DNA of 5,425 bases from Flavobacteriales bacterium (GTDB lineage Bacteria > Bacteroidota > Bacteroidia > Flavobacteriales > UA16), in the NCBI GenBank assembly GCA_030831885.1, contig JAURKF010000098.1, positions 1 to 5,425 on the forward strand, given 5' to 3'. Of this stretch, positions 1 to 5,425 are shown in pieces (the first letter of the stretch is position 1; the number at the start of each line of letters is the position of its first letter). The notes beneath the pieces were generated by a model. That model saw nothing but the letters and a program-made list of their open reading frames with translations. It was not told the origin of the DNA and did no database searches. Both the position numbers and the translations under genes were made by a program.

Positions 1-2317
1 CTAGCCCCGCACTCGAGTCCTCGTTTACTTTTTTGAAGAAGTTGGCATCGGCATAGGATTGATTGACGGCATCTATCGATTGGTCAAAGGCGGTTTGTTG
101 ATTGGTCACATCGCGGCGAGCAGCGGCTAGTTCCGATTCTATCGCAGTAAGTTCATTTTGCGTTGCCTCCTTCTCTGATTTTTTTATTCCCGATTGGGCT
201 AATGCTTCTATCAGTCTGTTTGCTTGTCTTTCCAGGTTCTTCTCATTTTCCCTCAGTTCGTTCAGTTTTATTTCATTACCGGAACGGATGCTTTCATATG
301 ACTTGGTTTTTGCAATCATTTGCTCCTGAGGGGCTCCGTCTATGCCATTTCGAATAGCCGTTCTTCTTTGCTTTTCCTCAGACAGCGCAGTCACAACAGC
401 ATCATAATTCTGAGCTTTTTCTGCTTGCTCAATCGAATTGATAGAGGTTTGTAATGATTTTGCTCGCTGGGTTTCACTTTCTTTGAATGTGGCGATTGCG
501 CGGGCAGTGTTAACCGCTGCCTGAGCTTCTAATTGCGCTGCCGTTGCCTGTTCGGTTAAGGCCAACAGCTTGCGCAGATTTGCCACGTCAGCATCTGAAG
601 CGAGTTCAGCCGGCAGGGCGATTCGTATTGCTTCAGCTTGCGATAACAGCGCCTCTGTTTCTTGTTGTTTCTTGCGCGCATAGACCAAGCTATTCGTGCG
701 CTTCGTGTCGCTTTGCTGAATAAATCGTTCAATTACACTCAGCTCCATTTTCATTTCGTTGGCGATATCGGAAACGGTGCCGCCTTCAAATCCTGCGGCA
801 ATCGATGCGTTATTCATGTTCTGCTCGAACGTGCGTAATTCATCTTCTTTGCGCACTTCAGCCTTGGTAGAAGAAAGCGTTGGGATTTCACTGGCATTTA
901 CATCCAATGCCGATTTTTTGCGAAGCATTTCTGCAGCAAGCACGGAGAGGTCTTCGCTGAGCGGTGTTTCGAAGTAGTTATTGATAAGAATCTTCTCTTT
1001 ACCACCTTCATTAATCAGTCTCATATCCTGACGCAGGGCCACAGGCTTATCGAAGGAAGGAATTTTTACAGAAACTTCATGAATGGTAGGGCTGTTCTCG
1101 GTAACTACCTTAAATGTGTATTGACCTGCTTTTGGCACATAGACGATATAGTCGCCAACATTGTTTGAATTACCATCGCATACTCCGCGAAGAGAGTTCG
1201 GTTCTACTATTTTGATACCTACTTTATGTTGTTCAGGATCGATTTCACTTACGAAGGTTCCTTTTAAATAAACGACCTGCAGAGGAGTGCTTTCGACCAA
1301 TACGTTGTAAACATTGAGGTGATCTTGGTCGCTCGAGCGTGCACTGGCGAAATAGGCACGTTGATTCAATGAATCTGCAATATAAAAAATGTCGTCATCA
1401 GGGGTGTTGATTGCGAAATCGAGATTGACTGCGGGACCAAATTCTCCGCTTGCGGCATCGAACGCAGACTTGAAAATATCATAACCGCCCATGCTGTTAT
1501 GGCCTTTGGAGGCGAAGTATAGCGTTTTTCCATCGGAGTGCATGAAGCAGAAGTCTTCGTCGTATTTCGTGTTGACGCCACCTTTCAGTTTTTCGGGTTC
1601 TGAAAAAGTGCCGTCGGCAAGGACTTGAGCTTTGTAAATGTCTTTGCCCGTTGCCGAGCCCTTACCGTAGGAGCTATAATAGATGGTTGTACCATTGCCC
1701 GGATAATGAATTACACCGGGGTTTGGACTTTTCAAATCTTCTTTGCTTTTCAGTTCATCCGGAATAGTTAGAATTTTTCCACCAATAGCTTCTAGGTTGA
1801 AGTAACGGAAGAAGTTCGTCTTATCTGTTTCGGTTTTACTGATTACAGTAATGTCCTTGATGTTGGACAATAGGTTTGCACCATAGATACACGTTTCTAT
1901 TTGGCGCAGCGCCTGATCTCTGCGCAAGGCCTTGTCTCCGGCATATCGCACGTAGTTTTCGTAGGCAGTAATAGCATCCTTAAACTGATAGTTGAGATGA
2001 TAGGCTTTACCTAAGAAAAAATACACATCCGGGTTGTTGACGCTCTTATTGATAGCAGCGTTCAGATAGCGAACTGCCTTTGTCTTGTCCGGGTCGCCGT
2101 AAATGGCGCATGCGCCAAATTTGAAGGTGAACTCTGCATGATTCGGATAAAGCGAAACCAGTTGTGAGTACAACGGGAATGCTTTGAGGTAGGCGCCTTG
2201 CTCGAAATAGGCATCCGCCTCTTTGATCAGTTGGTCCTCAGTTCCTTTTTGTGCATAAGCAAACTGACTCAACAGCACTGCACACAGGGCAACAAGCCAT
2301 GTTTTGATTTGATTCAT
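1..2317 (-). CDS. Secreted TPR / PD40 beta-propeller / CRD-like protein with long coiled-coil region (C-terminus off the window)
   Basis: The frame is open from the ATG at 2317 to the left edge, giving 772 codons with no stop. Residues 1-22 are a classical signal peptide (K5, hydrophobic 7-20, AYA before Q23), so the protein is exported. Residues 27-126 form about three TPR-like helical pairs (for example AFPLYSQLVSLYP and DAITAYENYVRYA). Residues about 205-340 hold PD40/WD40-like blades: TTIYYSSYGKG...GKDIY (210-228), LYFASKGHNSMGGYDIF (about 266-282) and a degenerate AYFASAR copy (321-327). Residues about 346-440 look like a carboxypeptidase-regulatory/CNA-B-type beta domain (VVYLKGTF, GDYIVYVPKAGQYTFKV). 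From about 454 to the edge the sequence is Ala/Glu/Gln/Arg/Lys-rich and helical, coiled-coil-like. TPR-PD40-CRD proteins of Bacteroidota often end in an OmpA-like peptidoglycan-binding domain (PorE type); whether this one does cannot be seen. The start has no Shine-Dalgarno but an A-rich leader (TAAAAAAAAC), usual in this phylum. A scaffold role in the periplasm or at the outer membrane is inferred. Confidence 0.88.
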   Translation of the reverse strand, partial: MNQIKTWLVALCAVLLSQFAYAQKGTEDQLIKEADAYFEQGAYLKAFPLYSQLVSLYPNHAEFTFKFGACAIYGDPDKTKAVRYLNAAINKSVNNPDVYFFLGKAYHLNYQFKDAITAYENYVRYAGDKALRRDQALRQIETCIYGANLLSNIKDITVISKTETDKTNFFRYFNLEAIGGKILTIPDELKSKEDLKSPNPGVIHYPGNGTTIYYSSYGKGSATGKDIYKAQVLADGTFSEPEKLKGGVNTKYDEDFCFMHSDGKTLYFASKGHNSMGGYDIFKSAFDAASGEFGPAVNLDFAINTPDDDIFYIADSLNQRAYFASARSSDQDHLNVYNVLVESTPLQVVYLKGTFVSEIDPEQHKVGIKIVEPNSLRGVCDGNSNNVGDYIVYVPKAGQYTFKVVTENSPTIHEVSVKIPSFDKPVALRQDMRLINEGGKEKILINNYFETPLSEDLSVLAAEMLRKKSALDVNASEIPTLSSTKAEVRKEDELRTFEQNMNNASIAAGFEGGTVSDIANEMKMELSVIERFIQQSDTKRTNSLVYARKKQQETEALLSQAEAIRIALPAELASDADVANLRKLLALTEQATAAQLEAQAAVNTARAIATFKESETQRAKSLQTSINSIEQAEKAQNYDAVVTALSEEKQRRTAIRNGIDGAPQEQMIAKTKSYESIRSGNEIKLNELRENEKNLERQANRLIEALAQSGIKKSEKEATQNELTAIESELAAARRDVTNQQTAFDQSIDAVNQSYADANFFKKVNEDSSAGL

Positions 2318-2382
2318 TGTGTTTTTTTTAAAAACGGTTTGGCGTGAATTGCATCTGTTACCGACGACTTGAGAGCAGGTTC

Positions 2383-2395
2383 ATGCTCGAAGCAT
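2383..2395. repeat. Short perfect inverted repeat ATGCT-CGA-AGCAT in the divergent intergenic region
   Basis: Two 5-base arms flank a 3-base centre; the symmetry does not extend outward. It lies between the coding starts of the two divergent genes, in the predicted leader of the minus-strand gene. It could be a small hairpin or an operator half-site pair, but a repeat this short may arise by chance. Confidence 0.2.
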
Positions 2396-2424
2396 ACTAT
2401 TTTGATCGGTCGTTACGATTTTTA

Positions 2425-2450
2425 CAAAATACACTTTCACAAGGATACAA
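2425..2450 (-). promoter_or_regulatory. Possible promoter for the minus-strand TPR/PD40 gene
   Basis: Read on the minus strand there is TTG, 16 bases, then TATTTTG. This resembles the Bacteroidota housekeeping promoter (TTG, about 17-23 bases, TAnnTTTG), but the -7 box is one base short and the spacer is at the short end. It would give a 5' leader of roughly 100 bases. The match is weak; it is listed because the gene needs a promoter in this intergenic region and this is the best candidate I see. Confidence 0.25.
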
Positions 2451-2486
2451 AATGTAACATTAATTTCAAACAACTTTTTTGATTTC

Positions 2487-2508
2487 AGGAGGTTATGAGA
2501 AAGGAGGT
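2487..2508 (+). promoter_or_regulatory. Tandem AGGAGGT heptamers upstream of ccmB
   Basis: The heptamer AGGAGGT occurs at 2487-2493 and again at 2502-2508, fifteen bases apart. Each is a near-perfect complement of the 16S rRNA 3' end, so each could act as a strong ribosome binding site. Neither is properly spaced for the ccmB ATG at 2538: they end 44 and 29 bases before it. The second is 9 bases before a TTG at 2518 and 14 before a TTG at 2523. Strong Shine-Dalgarno sequences are uncommon in Bacteroidota, which makes the pair notable. Confidence 0.4.
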
Positions 2509-2525
2509 GTGTAAAAGTTGGGTTG

Positions 2526-2533
2526 TATTTTTG
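2526..2533 (+). promoter_or_regulatory. Candidate Bacteroidota -7 box (TATTTTTG) for the ccm operon
   Basis: TATTTTTG is an exact match to the TAnnTTTG -7 consensus of Bacteroidota housekeeping promoters. No TTG lies at the expected 17-23 bases upstream, so the -33 element is missing or weak. If it is active, transcription would begin at about 2537-2540, on or next to the ccmB ATG, giving a leaderless or nearly leaderless mRNA. A chance match in T-rich sequence is a real alternative. Confidence 0.3.
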
Positions 2534-2537
2534 CCTC

Positions 2538-3200
2538 ATGAATACGTTGTTGGCATTGCTTCGAAAAGAGTGGCTGATAGAGTGGCGACAGAAGCATGCG
2601 TTGGCTGGAGTAATGCTGTACGTGTTGGCGTCAGTATTTGTTTGCTATCTTGGTTTTCAGCGAATTGAGTCGGCCAAAACGTGGGGCGTATTGCTTTGGA
2701 TTACAGGCATTTTCACAGCGTTTAACGCGATGCAAAAGACCTTTGCTTCTGAATCGGCTGGCACCCAGCTGCACCTCTACACCCTCGCTCATCCCCGATT
2801 CATAATTTTAGCAAAAGCGATTTACAATGCAGTTTTTGTTGCCGTTTTGAACCTTCTGAGTGCATTGCTATTCATACTCTTCTTCGGAACTGAAATGCTT
2901 CAGTCCGTCGATTGGATGCAGTTTTTGCTGGGGTTGGTGCTTGGGAGCACGGGTTTAGGACTTGCACTCACGTTTGTAGCCGGTATTGCTTTCAAATCGG
3001 AGGGAGGTGTAGGGTTGGTGGCTATTTTGGGCTTCCCGATCATTATGCCTCTGCTCATAACGATTGTCCGGCATTCAACCGGTGCAATCGAAGGTGTTTC
3101 GATGTTTCAGAACAGTTTGAATCTGTTGGTATTATTGGTGTTGAACGTATTATCTTTTGTGTTGTCATATGTGTTGTTCCCCTACCTTTGGCGAGAATAG
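2538..3200 (+). CDS. ccmB: Heme exporter protein CcmB (ABC transporter membrane subunit)
   Basis: A 220-residue hydrophobic protein of normal CcmB length. A short amphipathic N-terminus (LLRKEWLIEWRQK, residues 7-19) is followed by about six membrane helices, near 21-39, 49-66, 93-117, 128-150, 158-177 and 195-216. The segment after helix 2 (ASESAGTQLHLYTLAHP, 70-86) corresponds to the conserved cytoplasmic loop of the family. CcmB pairs with the ATPase CcmA; in known systems ATP hydrolysis by CcmAB drives release of heme-loaded CcmE from CcmC. No ccmA is adjacent, since the upstream neighbour is divergent and unrelated. I chose the ATG at 2538 because the protein then begins as family members do. 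An in-frame TTG at 2523 would add five residues (MYFCL) and sits closer to an AGGAGGT. It is the first gene of the ccm run, 38 bases before ccmC. Confidence 0.93.
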   Translation: MNTLLALLRKEWLIEWRQKHALAGVMLYVLASVFVCYLGFQRIESAKTWGVLLWITGIFTAFNAMQKTFASESAGTQLHLYTLAHPRFIILAKAIYNAVFVAVLNLLSALLFILFFGTEMLQSVDWMQFLLGLVLGSTGLGLALTFVAGIAFKSEGGVGLVAILGFPIIMPLLITIVRHSTGAIEGVSMFQNSLNLLVLLVLNVLSFVLSYVLFPYLWRE

Positions 3201-3238
3201 ATGATGGCAACATCTGATGAATCTGTGGATTGCAAGGA

Positions 3239-4273
3239 ATGAAGAATTGGATTAAGATACTCTGTGCTGGTTTATTACTTTATACAGCTGTCTTTTCGCT
3301 GTGGCACCCCATGGCACCGGGTGGCTTAGCAGTGAGCGTCAATGAGCTGCATCCGGGTCGCAACGATTTTGAGTTTACCGGTTACGCAACGCACTTCAAA
3401 GACGCAGAGTCTTCACTGAAGGTGTTTGTGTCGGTCGATTCTTCTGCTGTTTATTGCGCCGACATATTGCAGGTAATAGACAACGCTCATACAGTGGTAA
3501 GTGTTTTTTTGCCTGATACAATTTCATCCAAACGTTTTGGTTTTGCTGCAAACAACGATATCGATGGAACTATCATTGTCGATTCACCCGTTGGGCATGA
3601 CGGTTTTCAGTTCGTGTCCGGCACCGGAAATACGGAGTGTTCGTACCGAGTGAGTCAGGAGGAATTCTCCCGATTCGGATTTCCCTATCAACCCATCATT
3701 ATGGAGAGCATTCGCAACCTGATGTGGCACGTGCCTATGTGGTTTACCATGTTTGTGCTCATGACCATCAGTTTTGTGTTTAGCATACGTGCTTTGGGCA
3801 AAGAGGATGGTCGTATCGACTTGCAACACGATGTTAAGGCATCTTCAGCTGCTGCCGTTGGACTGGTGTTTTGTGTGTTGGGATTAATCACGGGATCACT
3901 CTGGGCGCGATTCACCTGGGGTGCTTGGTGGACGAACGACCCCCAGCTCAATGGCTCGCTGGTTGTATTTATGGTATATGTCGCCTACTTTATATTACGG
4001 TCTTCATCACCCGATGAAGAAAAGCGCGCGCGCTTGTCAGCTATCTTCAACATCTTCGCATTCGTTTTGATGGTTGTGCTGCTTATGGTGATGCCGCGAT
4101 TCACGGAAGGCCTTCACCCCGGCAAGAGCGGCAACCCTGCGTTTTCTAAATACGACCTCGATAGCTCCCTGCGATCGGTTTTCTATCCGGCATGCGCAGG
4201 TTTCATACTCCTGGGATATTGGATTTATAGTTTACGACTTCGAATTCAACAATTGGAACAACATGAAAATTAA
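3239..4273 (+). CDS. ccmC: CcmC heme-handling protein with an extra N-terminal extracytoplasmic domain
   Basis: This 344-residue membrane protein is a CcmC, which attaches heme to CcmE. The core starts at about residue 155: NLMWHVPMWF holds the first axial-ligand histidine (H164), the tryptophan-rich heme motif is WGAWWTNDPQLNG (227-239), and the second histidine is H293 in GLHPGKSG, followed by the conserved SLRSVFYPA-type segment and a last helix. In the WWD motif an Asn (N233) stands where E. coli CcmC has a Trp (WWVWD). CcmC is usually about 220-250 residues. The excess lies between the first helix (6-22) and the core: about 130 residues, rich in beta-type sequence, predicted to face the periplasm, with C73 and C134 as a possible disulfide. 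The ATG at 3239 was preferred to a TTG at 3230; the AAGGA before it abuts the ATG and is too close to work as a normal ribosome binding site. The end overlaps ccmD by 11 bases. Confidence 0.92.
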   Translation: MKNWIKILCAGLLLYTAVFSLWHPMAPGGLAVSVNELHPGRNDFEFTGYATHFKDAESSLKVFVSVDSSAVYCADILQVIDNAHTVVSVFLPDTISSKRFGFAANNDIDGTIIVDSPVGHDGFQFVSGTGNTECSYRVSQEEFSRFGFPYQPIIMESIRNLMWHVPMWFTMFVLMTISFVFSIRALGKEDGRIDLQHDVKASSAAAVGLVFCVLGLITGSLWARFTWGAWWTNDPQLNGSLVVFMVYVAYFILRSSSPDEEKRARLSAIFNIFAFVLMVVLLMVMPRFTEGLHPGKSGNPAFSKYDLDSSLRSVFYPACAGFILLGYWIYSLRLRIQQLEQHEN

Positions 4274-4484
4274 ATTGAATATACTTTTCCTGCTGATGAT
4301 CGTGATGGTTTGTTTGCCCGCATCGGCTCAAAGTGGCATGGAAGAATACTTTTATGAAAGTGGGAAAATTAAAATAGTCGTGGGGGTAGCAAGCATCGTT
4401 ATGGTAGGGTTACTTCTCTACTTGTGGCGCCTCGACAATCGAATTTCCAACATTGAAAAAACACGCAAGGGAGGAAAGTCATGA
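4263..4484 (+). CDS. ccmD: CcmD family protein (short Bacteroidota type)
   Basis: A 73-residue protein. Residues 1-22 look like a signal peptide (hydrophobic core, then PASA before Q23). A short linker with EEYFYESGKIKIV leads into one membrane helix at about 36-54, then a charged tail RLDNRISNIEKTRK (56-69). The YESGKI-helix-RLDxxIxxIEK pattern is typical of the alternative CcmD family found beside ccmC/ccmE in Bacteroidota. In model systems CcmD is a small membrane protein that helps release holo-CcmE from the CcmABC complex; the same role is inferred here from family and position. The gene starts inside the end of ccmC (11-base overlap, no Shine-Dalgarno), pointing to translational coupling, and its TGA overlaps the ccmE ATG (ATGA). 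Confidence 0.85.
   Translation: MKIKLNILFLLMIVMVCLPASAQSGMEEYFYESGKIKIVVGVASIVMVGLLLYLWRLDNRISNIEKTRKGGKS
4467..4474 (+). promoter_or_regulatory. Ribosome binding site of ccmE (AAGGGAGG)
   Basis: AAGGGAGG ends 6 bases before the ccmE ATG at 4481, a near-ideal Shine-Dalgarno placement. It fixes that start. It is also the only well-placed Shine-Dalgarno in this operon, located within the last codons of ccmD. Confidence 0.65.
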
Positions 4485-4885
4485 AGAAAATGCACATTGT
4501 ACTGATTGTTTTAATTGCGGCCATTTCAGCCATTCTTGTTTCAACCTACACAAGGGCAGTCGACAGTGTGACATTTGCTGAAGCCGCAGCCCAAGGTGAA
4601 AGACAGGTAAAGATTGTGGGCACTTTCGACAAGACTCAATCTGTTGAATACGATGCGAACACCGACGCAGATCTCACCAAGTTTTATGTTACAGACAGCG
4701 AAGGCAAAACGTGTTATGTCCACTTGCGCGACAAGCAAGGAAAACCTATGGGACTTGAGATGAGCGAGAACGTCACGCTCGAAGGGAAAATGGGCAATGA
4801 TGGAGTTTTCTATGCTTCGCACATGCTTATGAAGTGCCCGAGTAAGTACAACGATCAGAAACATTCCCTCTCGGCTGAGAACTGA
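4481..4885 (+). CDS. ccmE: Periplasmic heme chaperone CcmE, CxxxY variant
   Basis: A 134-residue protein with an N-terminal membrane anchor (about 5-21) and a periplasmic OB-fold domain (about 27-118) containing VKIVGTFDK, KFYVTDSEGKT and ENVTLEGKMGNDGVFYASHML. CcmE receives heme from CcmC, holds it covalently and passes it to the CcmF-containing lyase. In E. coli CcmE heme binds to the His of a KHDENY segment; the aligned segment here is KCPSKY, so Cys119 takes the place of the His and Tyr123 is kept. This CxxxY form is known from a variant System I in Desulfovibrio and some archaea, where the Cys binds heme. Other residues worth noting are C78 in the OB fold, H114 and H128; the two histidines do not align with the classical attachment site. 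The tail after Tyr123 is short and polar. Translation is coupled to ccmD by a 4-base overlap and has its own good ribosome binding site. Confidence 0.93.
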   Translation: MKKMHIVLIVLIAAISAILVSTYTRAVDSVTFAEAAAQGERQVKIVGTFDKTQSVEYDANTDADLTKFYVTDSEGKTCYVHLRDKQGKPMGLEMSENVTLEGKMGNDGVFYASHMLMKCPSKYNDQKHSLSAEN

Positions 4886-4898
4886 TAACAAACTTTAA

Positions 4899-4913
4899 GA
4901 AGCGCATCGCTTT
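4899..4913 (+). other. Small stem-loop in the ccmE-ccmF gap
   Basis: AAGCG-CAT-CGCTT forms a five-base-pair stem with a three-base loop, extendable by one G-U pair. It lies in the 42-base gap between ccmE and ccmF. No T-run follows, so it is unlikely to be an intrinsic terminator. It might affect processing or ccmF translation, or be chance. Confidence 0.2.
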
Positions 4914-4927
4914 AATCAATCCATTTT

Positions 4928-5425
4928 ATGCAAGAAGTTCAATACCTCAACGAACATGTATGGCCCGGTATCCTGGGCAATTTTTTTGTCGTGTTGAGTT
5001 TTGTGGCAGCGCTCTTTACAGCCATCACATACTATCTAGCTACCAAGCATGAGGGTATAGGCAATCCGTGGCTAAAGCCGGCGCGCATTGGTTTCTTTAC
5101 ACACACAGCAGCTGTATTCGGAGTAATCGGAACCTTATTTTACATTCTCTTTAATCACCTCTACGAATACAAATACGCTTGGGATCACCTCAACAATGCA
5201 ATGCCCATGAAGTACGTCTTTAGTTGCATGTGGGAAGGGCAGGAGGGAAGCTTCCTATTGTGGACCTTCTGGCATGTAGTAATAGGCTTGTTTCTGATGC
5301 GCACTTCCAAAGCATGGGAGCCTTGGGTGATGAGCATTTTGGCACTCGTGCAGTTTTTCCTTGCGAGTATGCTCATAGGCGTTTACTTCGGGGAGTTTCA
5401 GTTTGGAAGTAATCCGTTTTTATTA
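4928..5425 (+). CDS. ccmF: Cytochrome c heme lyase subunit CcmF (N-terminal 166 residues; continues off the right edge)
   Basis: The frame is open from the ATG at 4928 to the end of the window. Residues 102-112 read WEGQEGSFLLW, the highly conserved CcmF signature (E. coli has WGGHEGSLLLW at the same place). Upstream, YAWDHLNNAMPMKYVFS (83-99) matches the family's periplasmic segment with its conserved His (H87 here). Membrane helices are visible at about 13-37, 55-76, 107-124 and 133-153. CcmF takes heme from holo-CcmE and ligates it to the CXXCH cysteines of apocytochrome c. The WWD heme motif and later conserved histidines lie beyond the edge; full-length CcmF is typically 600 residues or more. 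It starts 42 bases after ccmE without a Shine-Dalgarno, in an A/T-rich context (TTAATCAATCCATTTT), and is probably in the same operon. Confidence 0.93.
   Translation, partial: MQEVQYLNEHVWPGILGNFFVVLSFVAALFTAITYYLATKHEGIGNPWLKPARIGFFTHTAAVFGVIGTLFYILFNHLYEYKYAWDHLNNAMPMKYVFSCMWEGQEGSFLLWTFWHVVIGLFLMRTSKAWEPWVMSILALVQFFLASMLIGVYFGEFQFGSNPFLL

Noticed and set aside
102..977. Plus-strand frames (102-329, 163-357, 759-977) in the left part
   Set aside because: They lie opposite the continuous minus-strand coding frame; their Ser/Phe-rich translations are the usual antisense of Ala/Glu/Lys/Arg-rich coiled-coil codons.
2323..2336. T-run followed by A-run (TTTTTTTTAAAAA) as a bidirectional terminator
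   Set aside because: There is no GC-rich stem, and the tract lies directly upstream of the minus-strand start codon, where an A-rich leader is expected in this phylum.
2395..2404. TACTATTTTG as a plus-strand promoter -7 box
   Set aside because: The TA and TTTG are one base too close to fit TAnnTTTG, and it lies over 130 bases from ccmB with no clear -33 partner.
2495..2668. 57-codon frame starting at ATG 2495, one base after the first AGGAGGT
   Set aside because: The spacing between the heptamer and the ATG is too short for initiation, the frame overlaps ccmB out of phase, and the translation resembles nothing recognisable.
2912..3217. 101-residue plus-strand frame inside and past ccmB
   Set aside because: It is a shifted-frame shadow of ccmB; the composition is Cys/Arg/Gly-rich and unlike a membrane partner, and ccmB itself matches its family in the other frame.
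3584..3951. Two overlapping minus-strand frames opposite ccmC
   Set aside because: Both are antisense to conserved CcmC sequence, including the HVPMWF and WWD regions, and look like shadows.
4541..4891. 116-residue minus-strand open frame opposite ccmE
   Set aside because: It lies antisense to a clearly recognisable ccmE, its translation shows no domain-like pattern, and nothing suggests its own promoter or ribosome binding site.

Overview
The window looks like a chromosomal segment of a Bacteroidota bacterium, possibly from the Flavobacteriales side, though I cannot place it below phylum with confidence. Four things point there: a secreted TPR / PD40 beta-propeller / carboxypeptidase-regulatory-like protein; a ccmB-ccmC-ccmD-ccmE-ccmF gene order with the short 'alternative' CcmD; mostly A/T-rich translation starts without Shine-Dalgarno sequences; and a TAnnTTTG-type promoter element. 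I see no mobile element, CRISPR array, tRNA or rRNA.

Left part (1-2317, minus strand): one large open gene fills this stretch and runs off the left edge. Its 772 visible residues comprise a signal peptide, TPR-like helices, PD40-type propeller repeats, a small beta domain, and more than 300 residues of Ala/Glu/Gln/Arg-rich helical, coiled-coil-like sequence. It is probably an envelope-associated scaffold, with the C-terminus missing.

Middle (2318-2537): a divergent intergenic region that should hold the promoters for both directions. It contains a possible minus-strand promoter, a small inverted repeat, two identical AGGAGGT heptamers, and a TATTTTTG box just before the ccmB start.

Right part (2538-5425, plus strand): a compact System I cytochrome c maturation operon. 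CcmB is the membrane part of the Ccm ABC transporter. CcmC binds heme and loads it onto CcmE. CcmD is a small membrane helper of that step. CcmE is the periplasmic heme chaperone. CcmF, cut by the right edge, belongs to the heme lyase that transfers heme to apocytochrome c. ccmC/ccmD overlap by 11 bases and ccmD/ccmE by 4, so the genes are very likely co-transcribed and translationally coupled.

Two points stand out. CcmE carries a CxxxY heme-attachment motif (Cys119, Tyr123) instead of the classical HxxxY, which marks the variant System I. CcmC carries about 130 extra extracytoplasmic residues between its first membrane helix and the conserved core; this looks like a beta-sandwich (IPT/Ig-like) domain with a possible disulfide. 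The ATPase gene ccmA is not beside ccmB.
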